This document shows, one piece after another, positions 1 through 8,024 of a stretch of 19,938 nt of DNA (the stretch's first letter is position 1; each line of letters opens with the position of its first letter). The stretch is from NCBI GenBank assembly GCA_965661085.1, contig CBFIDA010000017.1:1-19938 (forward strand), written 5' to 3'. Both the position numbers and the translations under genes were made by a program. Origin of the DNA: CBFIDA01 sp965661085 (GTDB taxonomy: Bacteria > Pseudomonadota > Gammaproteobacteria > Comchoanobacterales > Comchoanobacteraceae). The notes below the pieces were generated by a model that was not told the origin of the DNA, searched no databases, and saw nothing but the letters and a program-made list of their open reading frames with translations.

Positions 1-1203
1 TTCAGCACCCTCCATCAATCGAGCAAAATCGTAGGTGACTGTTTTGTTTTGGATCGCACGTTCAAGACCCTGAATGATCAAATCTGCCGCTTCATGCCAG
101 CCCATATGACGCAGCATCATCTCACCCGATAAGATCAATGAACCTGGATTGACCACATCCTTACCTGCATAACCTGGCGCGGTGCCATGTGTGGCTTCAA
201 ACACAGCCACATCATCACCAAGATTTGCCCCAGGTGAAATGCCAATACCACCGACCTGTGCAGCCAATGCATCAGATATATAATCGCCATTAAGATTCAT
301 GGTTGCTATGACGTCATGATCGGTTGGTCGAAGTAAAATCTGCTGTAAAAAAGCATCAGCAATACAATCTTTAATCGTGATGATCCGGCCCGTTTTTGGA
401 TTTTTGATTTGGCACCAAGGACCATCATCAATCAATGTTGCCTGATAATGCGCTTTGCACAAAGCATAGCCCCAATCACGAAATGCACCCTCTGTGTATT
501 TCATGATGTTGCCCTTATGCACCAATGTGACTGAGTCTCGATCTTGATCAATGGCGTAATCGATTGCTTTACGTATCAGACGTTCACTGCCTGCCTTCGA
601 ATTCACTTTGATGCCCACGCCGCAATCTTGTGTATGCGGAATGTGTGACACGCCAAGATCTTGCTCAATGAACGACAGTATGCGCTTTGCTTCATCTGAA
701 CCAGCTTGCCATTCAACACCAATATAAATGCCCTCAGAATTTTCTCTGAAAATGACCATATTGGTTTTCTCGGGGTGCTTGAGTGGACTGGGGCTGCCGG
801 CAAAATACCGCACGGGTCTTTGGCAGACATACAAGTCGAGTTTTTGCCGAATGGCCACATTCAACGACCGAATGCCGCCACCGACTGGCGTCATCAAGGG
901 TCCCTTGATGCCGACTTTGAAATGTCTCAACGCCGCCAATGTTTCCTCTGGCAGCCATTCACCCGGATAATGTTGCAAAGCATTCTCACCTGCAAACAAT
1001 TCAACCCATGCAATCTTTCTTTGCCCTCGATAAGCACGCTCAACGGCTTGGTTGAGCACTGTCAGCATGACAGGTGTGATGTCGACACCAATGCCATCAC
1101 CACGAATGAAACAAACATAGGGTTGATCCGGCACAATCCATTGCCCTTGGGTGTCCCTGGTGATCGCTTGACCGTAATCTGGAATGTTTAGACCCTTGAA
1201 CAC
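1..1203 (-). CDS. icd: NADP-dependent isocitrate dehydrogenase, 3' end cut by window edge
   Basis: Oxidatively decarboxylates isocitrate to 2-oxoglutarate in the TCA cycle, in the cytosol, using NADP. The visible 401 codons stay open and read as an E. coli-type enzyme. Motifs seen: RSLNVA with the phospho-regulated Ser113, RPVRYF, MVIFRENSEGIY, LVHKGNIMK, NLNGDYISDALAAQVGG and HGTAP. Residue numbers coincide with E. coli. Of the NADP-binding residues I recall (Lys344, Tyr345, Val351, Tyr391, Arg395), Tyr345, Val351, Tyr391 and Arg395 are kept but 344 is Gly. The start is GTG at 1203, preceded by an AGGAG ribosome site about 9 nt away, and no in-frame ATG lies near. About 15 C-terminal codons should lie beyond the left edge. 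The gene is divergent from mnmA. Identity is very secure; the Lys344 change could slightly weaken NADP binding (inference). Confidence 0.97.
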   Translation of the reverse strand, partial: MFKGLNIPDYGQAITRDTQGQWIVPDQPYVCFIRGDGIGVDITPVMLTVLNQAVERAYRGQRKIAWVELFAGENALQHYPGEWLPEETLAALRHFKVGIKGPLMTPVGGGIRSLNVAIRQKLDLYVCQRPVRYFAGSPSPLKHPEKTNMVIFRENSEGIYIGVEWQAGSDEAKRILSFIEQDLGVSHIPHTQDCGVGIKVNSKAGSERLIRKAIDYAIDQDRDSVTLVHKGNIMKYTEGAFRDWGYALCKAHYQATLIDDGPWCQIKNPKTGRIITIKDCIADAFLQQILLRPTDHDVIATMNLNGDYISDALAAQVGGIGISPGANLGDDVAVFEATHGTAPGYAGKDVVNPGSLILSGEMMLRHMGWHEAADLIIQGLERAIQNKTVTYDFARLMEGAE

Positions 1204-1316
1204 GACGTTGTCTCCTTGATGATGAACGCCCTCATCTCACCACAATCGCTGGCAAAGGTCAACGATGCCAAATGATTTTGCTCACCGTATAAAATCGCCC
1301 TCACATCGGTAGAAAC

Positions 1317-1344
1317 AATATAGGCAATTGTTAAATTTTCACAA
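1317..1344 (-). promoter_or_regulatory. candidate icd promoter
   Basis: Read on the minus strand: TTGTGA (1344-1339), 16-nt spacer, TATATT (1322-1317). This is a sigma70-like match upstream of icd, giving a leader of roughly 105 nt. A weaker alternative -10 lies near 1286-1292 (TTTTATAC on the minus strand). The -35 sits inside the oppositely oriented mnmA promoter, so the two probably compete or share control (inference). Confidence 0.45.
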
Positions 1345-1356
1345 AAATGATATCAT
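1328..1356 (+). promoter_or_regulatory. mnmA promoter with extended -10
   Basis: TTGTTA (1328-1333), exactly 17 nt, then TATCAT (1351-1356), preceded by TGA to give an extended -10 (TGnTATCAT). Transcription would begin near 1363, about 30 nt before the GTG start of mnmA. It overlaps the candidate icd promoter on the other strand. This is the best-looking sigma70 match in the left part of the window. Confidence 0.6.
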
Positions 1357-1392
1357 GTTCAGGTTTTCGTAATCGTTCATTTGGAGCACATT

Positions 1393-2475
1393 GTGCAAAA
1401 ACCCACCATTGCTGTTGGTCTCTCTGGCGGTGTTGACTCAGCCGTAGCAGCCTGGCTTCTCAAAAAAAACCATCATGTGATTGCCATCTTTATGCAAAAC
1501 TGGCATGAACATGATGCACAATACTGTCAAGCCTCAAATGATTTGGCAGACGCTCAACGTGTGGCAGACCAACTTGGCATACCACTCCATATCCTAGACT
1601 TTTCTGAAGCTTACATGTCGATGGTATTTGATGTCTTCAAATCCGATCTTCGCGCAGGCTTGACCCCGAATCCAGATGTGCTGTGCAATCAATTCATAAA
1701 ATTTGATTGCTTGCTTCAAACGGCTCTTGACCTCAATGCCATCGGTTTGGCAACTGGCCATTATGCTCAAAAAATCAAACACAACGGTCAAGTCCACTTG
1801 GCCATGTCCGCGGATACCAACAAAGATCAAACCTATTTTTTGGCTGAAATCTCTCGCGATCAACTGAAGCATGCGTATTTCCCGCTTGGGCACATGACAA
1901 AGCAAGAGGTGCGAGCCATTGCGGCACGGGAACAGTTGGTGGTGGCACAAAAAAAGGACAGCACAGGCATTTGCTTCATCGGTGAACGTAAGTTCAATGA
2001 CTTTCTGTCAAACCACCTGCTGACCACACCTGGTGACATTGTGACTGAGCACGGTGAAGTCATTGGCCAACATGATGGTTGTATTTATTTCACAATTGGG
2101 CAACGCAAAGGTTTAAAAATTGGTGGGCGCAAGCACACCCATGAAACGCCTTGGTATGTTGCAAAAAAAGACATGACAAGACATCAAGTGATGGTCGTAC
2201 AAGGTGAAAAACATCCGTTGCTTTATAGTCGGGCGCTTTGGTGCGCACAACCCAGTTTGAATTGGCCAGATGCATGCCATCAAGAAACTGAGCTGAAAGC
2301 ACGCATTCGGCATCGCGGACCACTCGTATCATGTTGCGTCAGAAAAGTGGATCACGATCGGTTGCACGTCGTCTTTGAAACACCGCAGCGTGCCATCACG
2401 CCTGGACAATATGTGGTTTTCTACAAAAACAATCTGTGTTTGGGTGGCGGTAAGATCATGAAGACAGCGCACTGA
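1393..2475 (+). CDS. mnmA: tRNA-specific 2-thiouridylase MnmA
   Basis: Thiolates U34 at the wobble position of Lys, Glu and Gln tRNAs, using ATP and sulfur relayed from IscS/Tus proteins. With the GTG start the protein is 360 aa, near the usual ~365. It shows the PP-loop SGGVDS (residues 11-16), the catalytic Cys98 in NPDVLCNQFIKFD, the second Cys194 in DSTGICFIGERKF, TGHYA, and the family signature FTIGQRKGL. An in-frame TTG at 1381 exists but has no ribosome site. GTG at 1393 has GGAG six nt upstream and matches the normal N-terminus. A clear promoter precedes it. In E. coli mnmA is also close to icd. The last 20 bp overlap the convergent membrane-protein gene. Very secure. Confidence 0.96.
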   Translation: MQKPTIAVGLSGGVDSAVAAWLLKKNHHVIAIFMQNWHEHDAQYCQASNDLADAQRVADQLGIPLHILDFSEAYMSMVFDVFKSDLRAGLTPNPDVLCNQFIKFDCLLQTALDLNAIGLATGHYAQKIKHNGQVHLAMSADTNKDQTYFLAEISRDQLKHAYFPLGHMTKQEVRAIAAREQLVVAQKKDSTGICFIGERKFNDFLSNHLLTTPGDIVTEHGEVIGQHDGCIYFTIGQRKGLKIGGRKHTHETPWYVAKKDMTRHQVMVVQGEKHPLLYSRALWCAQPSLNWPDACHQETELKARIRHRGPLVSCCVRKVDHDRLHVVFETPQRAITPGQYVVFYKNNLCLGGGKIMKTAH

Positions 2476-3238
2476 CCATACGATCCGCTTGTTTAGGATT
2501 GGACAACATCAGCTCATGCATCAGCAACAATGCGCAACCAATGAAAAAAATGAGCTGAATGAAACCCAACACATACACCATACAGGCTTGGAGCCACGTA
2601 GGCATGTTCGCATAGACATGATGCAAAGGCAAAACAGCAATCATCATGCAGACTGAAAAAAAGATTTGACCTTTGGCCATGACCACAAACGAAAACCAAT
2701 AACGCCCTCTGATCAGTTTATAAGCGGCGGCTATGGCAGACCATGCACCATGATTGAAAAAAACAATCAGCATGGGGGTAAACATCAATGGCAACATCAA
2801 CAGCAGCAGCACAAACATGAAGGGCAACATCGAGGCCCATACAATACACAGGCCAATCGCCAAGATCATCCATTGAAGATTCAGTATGGCGATCCATCGT
2901 GATTGCAGCACTGATCGATACTCTGACCATGATGGTTGATGTCCATCGAGCAAACATTGCATGCGATAGAACAGCAAATACAAAAAAACAACCACCGGCA
3001 AAGACAAACATAAAAGGTAGAAGATTTTAAATAGAAGCAGCGACGAAAAAGGCAAGTGTGCAACGATCCATGCTTGATGCACCATGATGTGTGCGACCAT
3101 CATATAGGCAGGCAACCATACCATCAATGGCAAGCAGCAACGCAAACACACCGCAAAAAAGGCAGCAACCAAGGCATTGCTCGAGCGTTGATGACTGGGA
3201 TATGGCCTCAACCAGGAGGTCTTAAGCGCACTCAGCAT
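2456..3238 (-). CDS. six-helix inner-membrane protein, unknown function
   Basis: I do not recognise a named family with confidence. The 260-aa protein has about six predicted membrane segments (roughly residues 22-50, 64-91, 116-136, 138-162, 182-204, 216-241) and no signal peptide. A motif before helix 5, AAYKLIRGRYWFSF (171-184), resembles the amphipathic 'S..L.KGrWW' segment of YciC/BPSS1780/GPDPase-membrane-domain type proteins (inference from memory). The ATG at 3238 follows the upstream gene's stop by 2 nt, with GGAG 7 nt before it, so the two genes are surely co-transcribed and probably coupled. The 3' end overlaps mnmA by 20 bp. Likely a structural or lipid-related membrane protein, but nothing in the sequence proves a role. 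Confidence 0.75.
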   Translation of the reverse strand: MLSALKTSWLRPYPSHQRSSNALVAAFFAVCLRCCLPLMVWLPAYMMVAHIMVHQAWIVAHLPFSSLLLFKIFYLLCLSLPVVVFLYLLFYRMQCLLDGHQPSWSEYRSVLQSRWIAILNLQWMILAIGLCIVWASMLPFMFVLLLLMLPLMFTPMLIVFFNHGAWSAIAAAYKLIRGRYWFSFVVMAKGQIFFSVCMMIAVLPLHHVYANMPTWLQACMVYVLGFIQLIFFIGCALLLMHELMLSNPKQADRMVSALSS

Positions 3239-3240
3239 CC

Positions 3241-4044
3241 TTAATCTCCAGAGTTTTGTTGTTTGCGTTTCGCAAGATCATCTGAGTTTTTTTGTGTTGA
3301 TTTACGCCGATGGCCGATCATCAGAAACCGATATAAAAACGTCATGGACAAACACAGCCAGGGCAATACGACGGACAAGGTGAGCAAATCAATGGCCCAC
3401 CGAAATCCATACCACCCCAGCACAACTGGAAACTGATACAACACCCCCTCGCTGATCACAAAATATAAAAAACAAGGCAAACCCAGCAAAGAAAAAGTTG
3501 TCATCCACCGGCCATAACTGATGGCCATACTCTCGACCAGGGCCTTGTAACAACGCGTGTTTTTCTGAAAAACAATGAAAAATGAGAACAAGGCACTGAT
3601 GATGAAGTACAATGTGAAAAAATAACCAATGAAAGGCAAGAGCCTCAACATCAAATAAGGCAAAACGGTGTAAATCATTAACATGCCAAACAACTGCAGG
3701 CTTCGATGCCGACATTGCATCAAGAAAGCATGCTTGGTGTCGGCAAATAAGATACTTTTGAGATACAAAGCAAAACCAACAACACACGTGGTATACGAGG
3801 CAATGAGCAAAACAACATCAAGCCCAGTTTGCGTCGCCCCTACCATGAACCAGTATGACAAGCTCAGAATGAGGATGCTGATACAGACGCTGGGCAGCAT
3901 CAGCTGCCATCCAAGCCATCGATACCCATTGTAAACAAGCCGATTGAGGGGGGCCACAATCCCATCCTCAGCGATTCGGTTATGAATGAACTCAAGATCA
4001 GTATCCCAAAGTGCCGTCATCATTTGCTCCATGCGTGATTCCAT
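3241..4044 (-). CDS. six-helix inner-membrane protein, possible paralogue of downstream gene
   Basis: A 267-aa protein with about six membrane segments (roughly 46-68, 75-99, 116-134, 138-159, 181-203, 217-243), a soluble N-terminal stretch of about 40 residues and a Lys/Arg-rich C-terminal tail (245-262). Function unknown. A Gly-Arg-Trp motif before helix 5 (178-180) falls at the same residue numbers as Gly-Arg-Tyr in its neighbour. The start is ambiguous. ATG at 4044 has only a weak TAAGA near it. ATG at 4020 (residue 9) has GGAG at a 6-nt spacing and is a good alternative. First gene of a two-gene operon; the next start is 2 nt past its stop. A weak promoter-like TTGCGA-N17-TAAGAT lies immediately upstream of 4044, which would favour the internal start. 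Confidence 0.75.
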   Translation of the reverse strand: MESRMEQMMTALWDTDLEFIHNRIAEDGIVAPLNRLVYNGYRWLGWQLMLPSVCISILILSLSYWFMVGATQTGLDVVLLIASYTTCVVGFALYLKSILFADTKHAFLMQCRHRSLQLFGMLMIYTVLPYLMLRLLPFIGYFFTLYFIISALFSFFIVFQKNTRCYKALVESMAISYGRWMTTFSLLGLPCFLYFVISEGVLYQFPVVLGWYGFRWAIDLLTLSVVLPWLCLSMTFLYRFLMIGHRRKSTQKNSDDLAKRKQQNSGD

Positions 4045-4418
4045 TCATCTTAATCAAAACACCCTTCTCTCGCAACCTTTCAGGAACCTTGTTCACGACA
4101 ATTCAATCTTTGCATGCCCCTATCCATGTGCGTCTTACATTGCAGGGTGCCATGCAATCATCACACCGCCCCAAAGCAACAATCAAACATTGCACCATCA
4201 CCCTTCATTCAATGATATCATGCGGCGCAAGCGCCGTGACTCATCTCATTCGAAGACATTTGCGTCAACTTTTAGGATGAAGCCACGCACATGCTTTGCA
4301 TCCCTGCGACAGCTCATGAACCAAAATGGACACCTTCGGCTTGTTTGACCTGACAACGTTCACAAGCGTGTGGCGATTGTGTTATAAATGTCCTTTGATT
4401 TGCAGAGGATCGCAAGAC
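4045..4418. other. non-coding interval between divergent membrane operon and mfd
   Basis: No convincing gene; short open frames here have neither ribosome sites nor recognisable products. Contents seen: an extended -10-like TGATATCAT (4213-4221); a perfect GC-rich hairpin CGGCGC-AA-GCGCCG (4223-4236) with no following T run, so not a terminator; and a better promoter for mfd at 4359-4388. No tRNA-like cloverleaf was seen. Confidence 0.6.
4359..4388 (+). promoter_or_regulatory. candidate mfd promoter
   Basis: TTCACA (4359-4364), 18 nt, TATAAA (4383-4388); each hexamer is one base from the sigma70 consensus. Predicted transcription start near 4395, giving a leader of about 24 nt ending in the AGAGGA ribosome site at 4404-4409 and ATG at 4419. 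Its position inside the longer open frame argues against the upstream ATG at 4326. Confidence 0.5.
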
Positions 4419-7400
4419 ATGTGTGCCACAAAAACAACATCGATGATTCAAGCGCAATGTGATGATTTTAACTTGGCGCATCAAATGTATGCACGGGTGT
4501 GTGCTGAAGAAACCCCCATGATCATCGTCATGCAATCCGAAAGACGTGCACGCATGATGCAAGCCTTGATGTATGCACTGTCAAAGCCCAAACATCGAGG
4601 CATGTATTTTCCCAGCTGGGAAACTTTGCCCTACGAAATGCAATGGCCTGCGCCAAGCATCATCAGTCAAAGGATGGCGGTGCGCCACCAATTTCATTTG
4701 TGTCAACTTCAATGGGTCGTGATGTCATGCGCAACATTGATGGCAAAGTTGCCACCAACAGAATTCATCATGAAACATCATTTGTCCCTCAACACGGGCG
4801 ACCCCATTGATCCCCAGGCACTCAAAAAAGATTTGATTTCTTGGGGATATGTGCATGATGACGAAACACGCAACCCTGGATCCTTTGCCATGCGAGGAGG
4901 CATGATGGACTTGTTTCCAGCACAAAGCAAACATGCCTTTCGTATCGAGTTTTTTGATGACACCATTGAAACCATCCGCTTTAAAACGCACCAGGATGGC
5001 CAACCATTACAGTCAAGCATCAAAACGTATGCCATTCATGAGGCCAATCCTGATGATCACAAAGCCATGCTCAATAGGCTCATGGGATTGTGCCCAGACG
5101 AGGCAACTCGTTTGGCCATTGCCAAAAAAATCGAACAAAAAAGGCTTTTCCCTGGCTATCAATATCATCTGTGCTTGTACCATCAAGCACTGACTTCGTG
5201 GTTGACACTGGGACAGGACGCTTGTTGGACATTTGACAACGGCTGTGATGCCACCATGAAGAAGACACACAACGACATTGTGCAAACATACCAGCACTCG
5301 CAAGATCTTCCAATGTTGGCACCCAACCATGTTTTTTTACCCCCAAAAAAATGTGTCAACATGATTCAAAAACCAGCATGCTTCAACCACAAAATTTGTG
5401 CGGCACCCCCATCTGCTGATTTGAAATCACAATGGATGGAAGACAAAACTTGGATGTCATCCAAGACTACCACCGACACAACCCCACATGCCATCGTGCT
5501 GCCCAACGCCGCATGGCTGGCAAAATGGCACACTGCAGAAACACCAAAACTGAAAAAAAACGGGCTCTATGATTGGCTCAATCACGACTGCCAGAATGAA
5601 ACATCCCTTGCTTTCATCGTGCCACTCGAATACAGCATGATGATCAACACAACACATGCGCTGATCGGTTTGGATGTACTGCATCCAGAGTCAACGCTTC
5701 AACACGCAAAACCTGTCTCCTCACCAACACAAACTTTCGAATCTCTGCAAATGAAACCTGGCGATCTCATCGCACACAATACCCACGGCATTGGTCAATT
5801 CATTGGCATCGAATCACACGATCAAAATGTACTGTGTGTGATTGCCTATGCCGATGATGATAAAATTTATCTGCCAGCAGACGAACTCGATCAAATCACA
5901 CTCATCCATCAACACGGCCATGGATTGCCCTTGTCGAAGCTTGGCAGTAAAAAATGGCATCGACAACAAGTGAATGCCATCAAAAAAATGGCAGACAGCG
6001 CAAGTCATTTACTCGGTCTGTATGGCCAACGTGCAAGCGTGCAACGCCCACTTTACACCTTCAACACGACGTCGTGGCAGTCTTTTTTAGGGGACTTCCC
6101 ATACGAAGACACCTCGGATCAAAAAGACGCCACCCAGCACATCATGGATGATCTCACACTTTGTAACAAACCGATGGAGCGTCTGCTGTGTGGCGATGTT
6201 GGCTTTGGTAAAACCGAGCTGGCCATGCGGGCTGCGTGGTTGGTGGCCCAATCCGGAAAACAAGTCATGATGTTGGCACCAACCACCATCTTGGCTCAGC
6301 AGCACATCAAAAGGTTTCAACATCGTTTTTTAAACACGGAATTGCTTGTGCAAGATTGGATCGGTGCTGCGGCCACCAATCAAAAACGCTTGCATGACAT
6401 TCGTGAAGGACGTGTCGACATCATCATTGGCACACATGGTCTGTTGTCCCAAAAAGTACGTTTTGAACATTTGGGGCTGTTGATCATCGATGAGGAACAA
6501 AAGTTTGGTGTCAAACAGAAAGAAAAAGTCAAAGCACAGTATCCTGAAGTGGATATTTTATCGTTGTCCGCCACACCCATCCCAAGAACACTGCATTTAA
6601 GTATGTCTAAGGTGCGTGATATTTCTTTACTGGCCTCCCCGCCTGAAAATCGCTTAGACGTCCTCACCAGCATGTATACGCTCGCAGAAGAGGACAAAAT
6701 CAAAGAAGCAATATCCCGAGAAATTCAAAGAGGTGGTCAAGTCTATGTCTGTTACAACAAAGTACAAGCTCTACCTGAGATGGAAAAAAAATTACAAAAA
6801 TGGTTTCCAGACATCTCCATTGCTGTGGCACATGGCCAAATGGAAAGAGAAAAGCTGACCACCGTCATGCGTCAATTTTATCTTCACCATCACGATGTAT
6901 TGCTCAGCTCAAGCATCATCGATTCTGGCCTCGATCACGCAAACGCCAACACGATCATTGTTTATCGTGCTGATTTATTTGGCCTTTCTCAGCTACATCA
7001 ATTGCGTGGGCGTGTGGGTCGCGGTGCGCAGCAAGGCTATGCCTATTTTTTTGTGCCCGAGGCAATGCACATGTCGAAACAGGCCATACAGCGAATGGCT
7101 GCCTTGCAACGCTTTCAAAAATTAGGATCTGGGTTTTCCTTGGCCATGGAGGATCTGGAAATTCGAGGGACTGGCAACATTCTTGGCGAGAACCAAAGCG
7201 GTCATATTGAACAAATTGGCTTTCAGCGCTACATGGCATTGATGCAACAAACCATGGATTGGCTGAAGAACAATCCAGATGCGCCTTTAGATCCCGAAAA
7301 AATATTGTCTAACCAATCAAATACAAGTGTTTATTTCGATGGCCCAACGTTGATACCAGAAGATTATATTTGTGATCCTCAATTGCGTCTTGAGTGGTAC

Positions 7401-7775
7401 GCCAACATTGCGCGCGCGCGTTCTGAAGCCACGCTCGAAAAAATCATCGGCCATATGTACCAGAAATTTGGTCGATTGCCTCAGCCACTTGTTGATTTAA
7501 TTGAGATGGCAAGCATTCGATGCATGTTTATCGAATCATGCGTGCACACCATCAAAGTCACACCAAAACATACATGTCTCACCTTACATCATCCATCAGA
7601 AAAAGCCATGACTGCCTTGATCCAACTCAGCATGCATGCACCACATCGTCACCAACTGCAACCACCCGATCAATGGCTGATTTTCACCCATGACAATGTT
7701 CAAGGTAAAACCATGCACTTCGACACGTTGAAAGCATACTTGTCTGACATCGCTGCCATTGTGTGTCACACCTGA
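4419..7775 (+). CDS. mfd: transcription-repair coupling factor Mfd
   Basis: A DNA translocase that pushes stalled RNA polymerase off damaged DNA and recruits UvrA. Using ATG 4419 (AGAGGA, 9-nt spacing) it is 1118 aa; E. coli Mfd is 1148. Domains in order: N-terminal UvrB-homology module (WETLPYE, RGGMMDLFP), RNA polymerase-interacting domain around residues 440-505 (PGDLIAHNTHGIGQF), helicase motif I with GDVGFGKTE (Lys598), motif II DEEQ (691-694), SATPIPRTLH, QLRGRVGR, the TRG-type relay (LEIRGTGNILGENQSG) and a C-terminal D7-like domain. The open frame continues upstream to ATG 4326, but those 31 residues have no ribosome site and contain the promoter. Motif V reads IIDSGLDHANANT, with His where Ile is usual. 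Monocistronic in appearance; a 314-bp gap follows. Very secure. Confidence 0.96.
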   Translation: MCATKTTSMIQAQCDDFNLAHQMYARVCAEETPMIIVMQSERRARMMQALMYALSKPKHRGMYFPSWETLPYEMQWPAPSIISQRMAVRHQFHLCQLQWVVMSCATLMAKLPPTEFIMKHHLSLNTGDPIDPQALKKDLISWGYVHDDETRNPGSFAMRGGMMDLFPAQSKHAFRIEFFDDTIETIRFKTHQDGQPLQSSIKTYAIHEANPDDHKAMLNRLMGLCPDEATRLAIAKKIEQKRLFPGYQYHLCLYHQALTSWLTLGQDACWTFDNGCDATMKKTHNDIVQTYQHSQDLPMLAPNHVFLPPKKCVNMIQKPACFNHKICAAPPSADLKSQWMEDKTWMSSKTTTDTTPHAIVLPNAAWLAKWHTAETPKLKKNGLYDWLNHDCQNETSLAFIVPLEYSMMINTTHALIGLDVLHPESTLQHAKPVSSPTQTFESLQMKPGDLIAHNTHGIGQFIGIESHDQNVLCVIAYADDDKIYLPADELDQITLIHQHGHGLPLSKLGSKKWHRQQVNAIKKMADSASHLLGLYGQRASVQRPLYTFNTTSWQSFLGDFPYEDTSDQKDATQHIMDDLTLCNKPMERLLCGDVGFGKTELAMRAAWLVAQSGKQVMMLAPTTILAQQHIKRFQHRFLNTELLVQDWIGAAATNQKRLHDIREGRVDIIIGTHGLLSQKVRFEHLGLLIIDEEQKFGVKQKEKVKAQYPEVDILSLSATPIPRTLHLSMSKVRDISLLASPPENRLDVLTSMYTLAEEDKIKEAISREIQRGGQVYVCYNKVQALPEMEKKLQKWFPDISIAVAHGQMEREKLTTVMRQFYLHHHDVLLSSSIIDSGLDHANANTIIVYRADLFGLSQLHQLRGRVGRGAQQGYAYFFVPEAMHMSKQAIQRMAALQRFQKLGSGFSLAMEDLEIRGTGNILGENQSGHIEQIGFQRYMALMQQTMDWLKNNPDAPLDPEKILSNQSNTSVYFDGPTLIPEDYICDPQLRLEWYANIARARSEATLEKIIGHMYQKFGRLPQPLVDLIEMASIRCMFIESCVHTIKVTPKHTCLTLHHPSEKAMTALIQLSMHAPHRHQLQPPDQWLIFTHDNVQGKTMHFDTLKAYLSDIAAIVCHT

Positions 7776-7873
7776 TGCTTTTGTGGTTGAATCCTTATTC
7801 ATAAAAATGATACTTTTGATCCTGTTTTTTTTGGTTTAGAATGACAGTATCGGTTGAGATATCTGCTGCAGAG

Positions 7874-7890
7874 TTGATGGACTCTATCAA
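7874..7890. repeat. inverted repeat TTGAT-N7-ATCAA
   Basis: Perfect 5-bp arms TTGAT (7874-7878) and ATCAA (7886-7890). The same arms recur at 8010-8024 with a 5-nt spacer, either side of the DnaA boxes. They could be operator sites for addB or part of an origin-like region, but 5-bp arms are short and may arise by chance. Confidence 0.3.
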
Positions 7891-7898
7891 AACTTTAC

Positions 7899-7921
7899 TT
7901 ACCCACATTTTCTGTGGATAA
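7899..7921. promoter_or_regulatory. inverted pair of DnaA boxes
   Basis: Plus strand TTACCCACA (7899-7907), one base from the consensus TTATCCACA, and minus strand a perfect TTATCCACA (seen as TGTGGATAA, 7913-7921), separated by 5 nt in head-to-head orientation. The inner bases form CCACA-TTTTC-TGTGG. Degenerate box-like sequences follow (around 7931-7939 and 7943-7951). Such pairs occur in replication origins and in DnaA-regulated promoters. Confidence 0.45.
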
Positions 7922-8009
7922 ATGTGTTGATATCCCACAAAGATATACACTCAAAGAACTAAAAAACAGCCCCTTAGACAAAATGCTTTTTTTTTGACCT
8001 TTGTTTTTT

Positions 8010-8024
8010 TTGATGTTGTATCAA
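8010..8024. repeat. inverted repeat TTGAT-N5-ATCAA
   Basis: Second copy of the TTGAT/ATCAA arms, about 65 bp upstream of the addB start, right after the last T-tract. Possible operator; unproven. Confidence 0.3.

Noticed and set aside
3986..4348. Two overlapping small open frames on the plus strand (89 and 120 codons)
   Set aside because: No ribosome site, no recognisable product, low-complexity His/Ser/Thr content, and one overlaps the membrane-protein gene.
4326..4418. N-terminal extension of Mfd from ATG 4326
   Set aside because: No ribosome site, residues unlike any Mfd N-terminus, and the likely promoter (4359-4388) lies inside it. ATG 4419 has AGAGGA at proper spacing.
7961..7995. Possible terminator after mfd (A-tract, AGC...GCT, T-tract)
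   Set aside because: Only 3 GC-containing pairs with a bulge and a 14-nt loop; too weak, and about 190 bp past the mfd stop.
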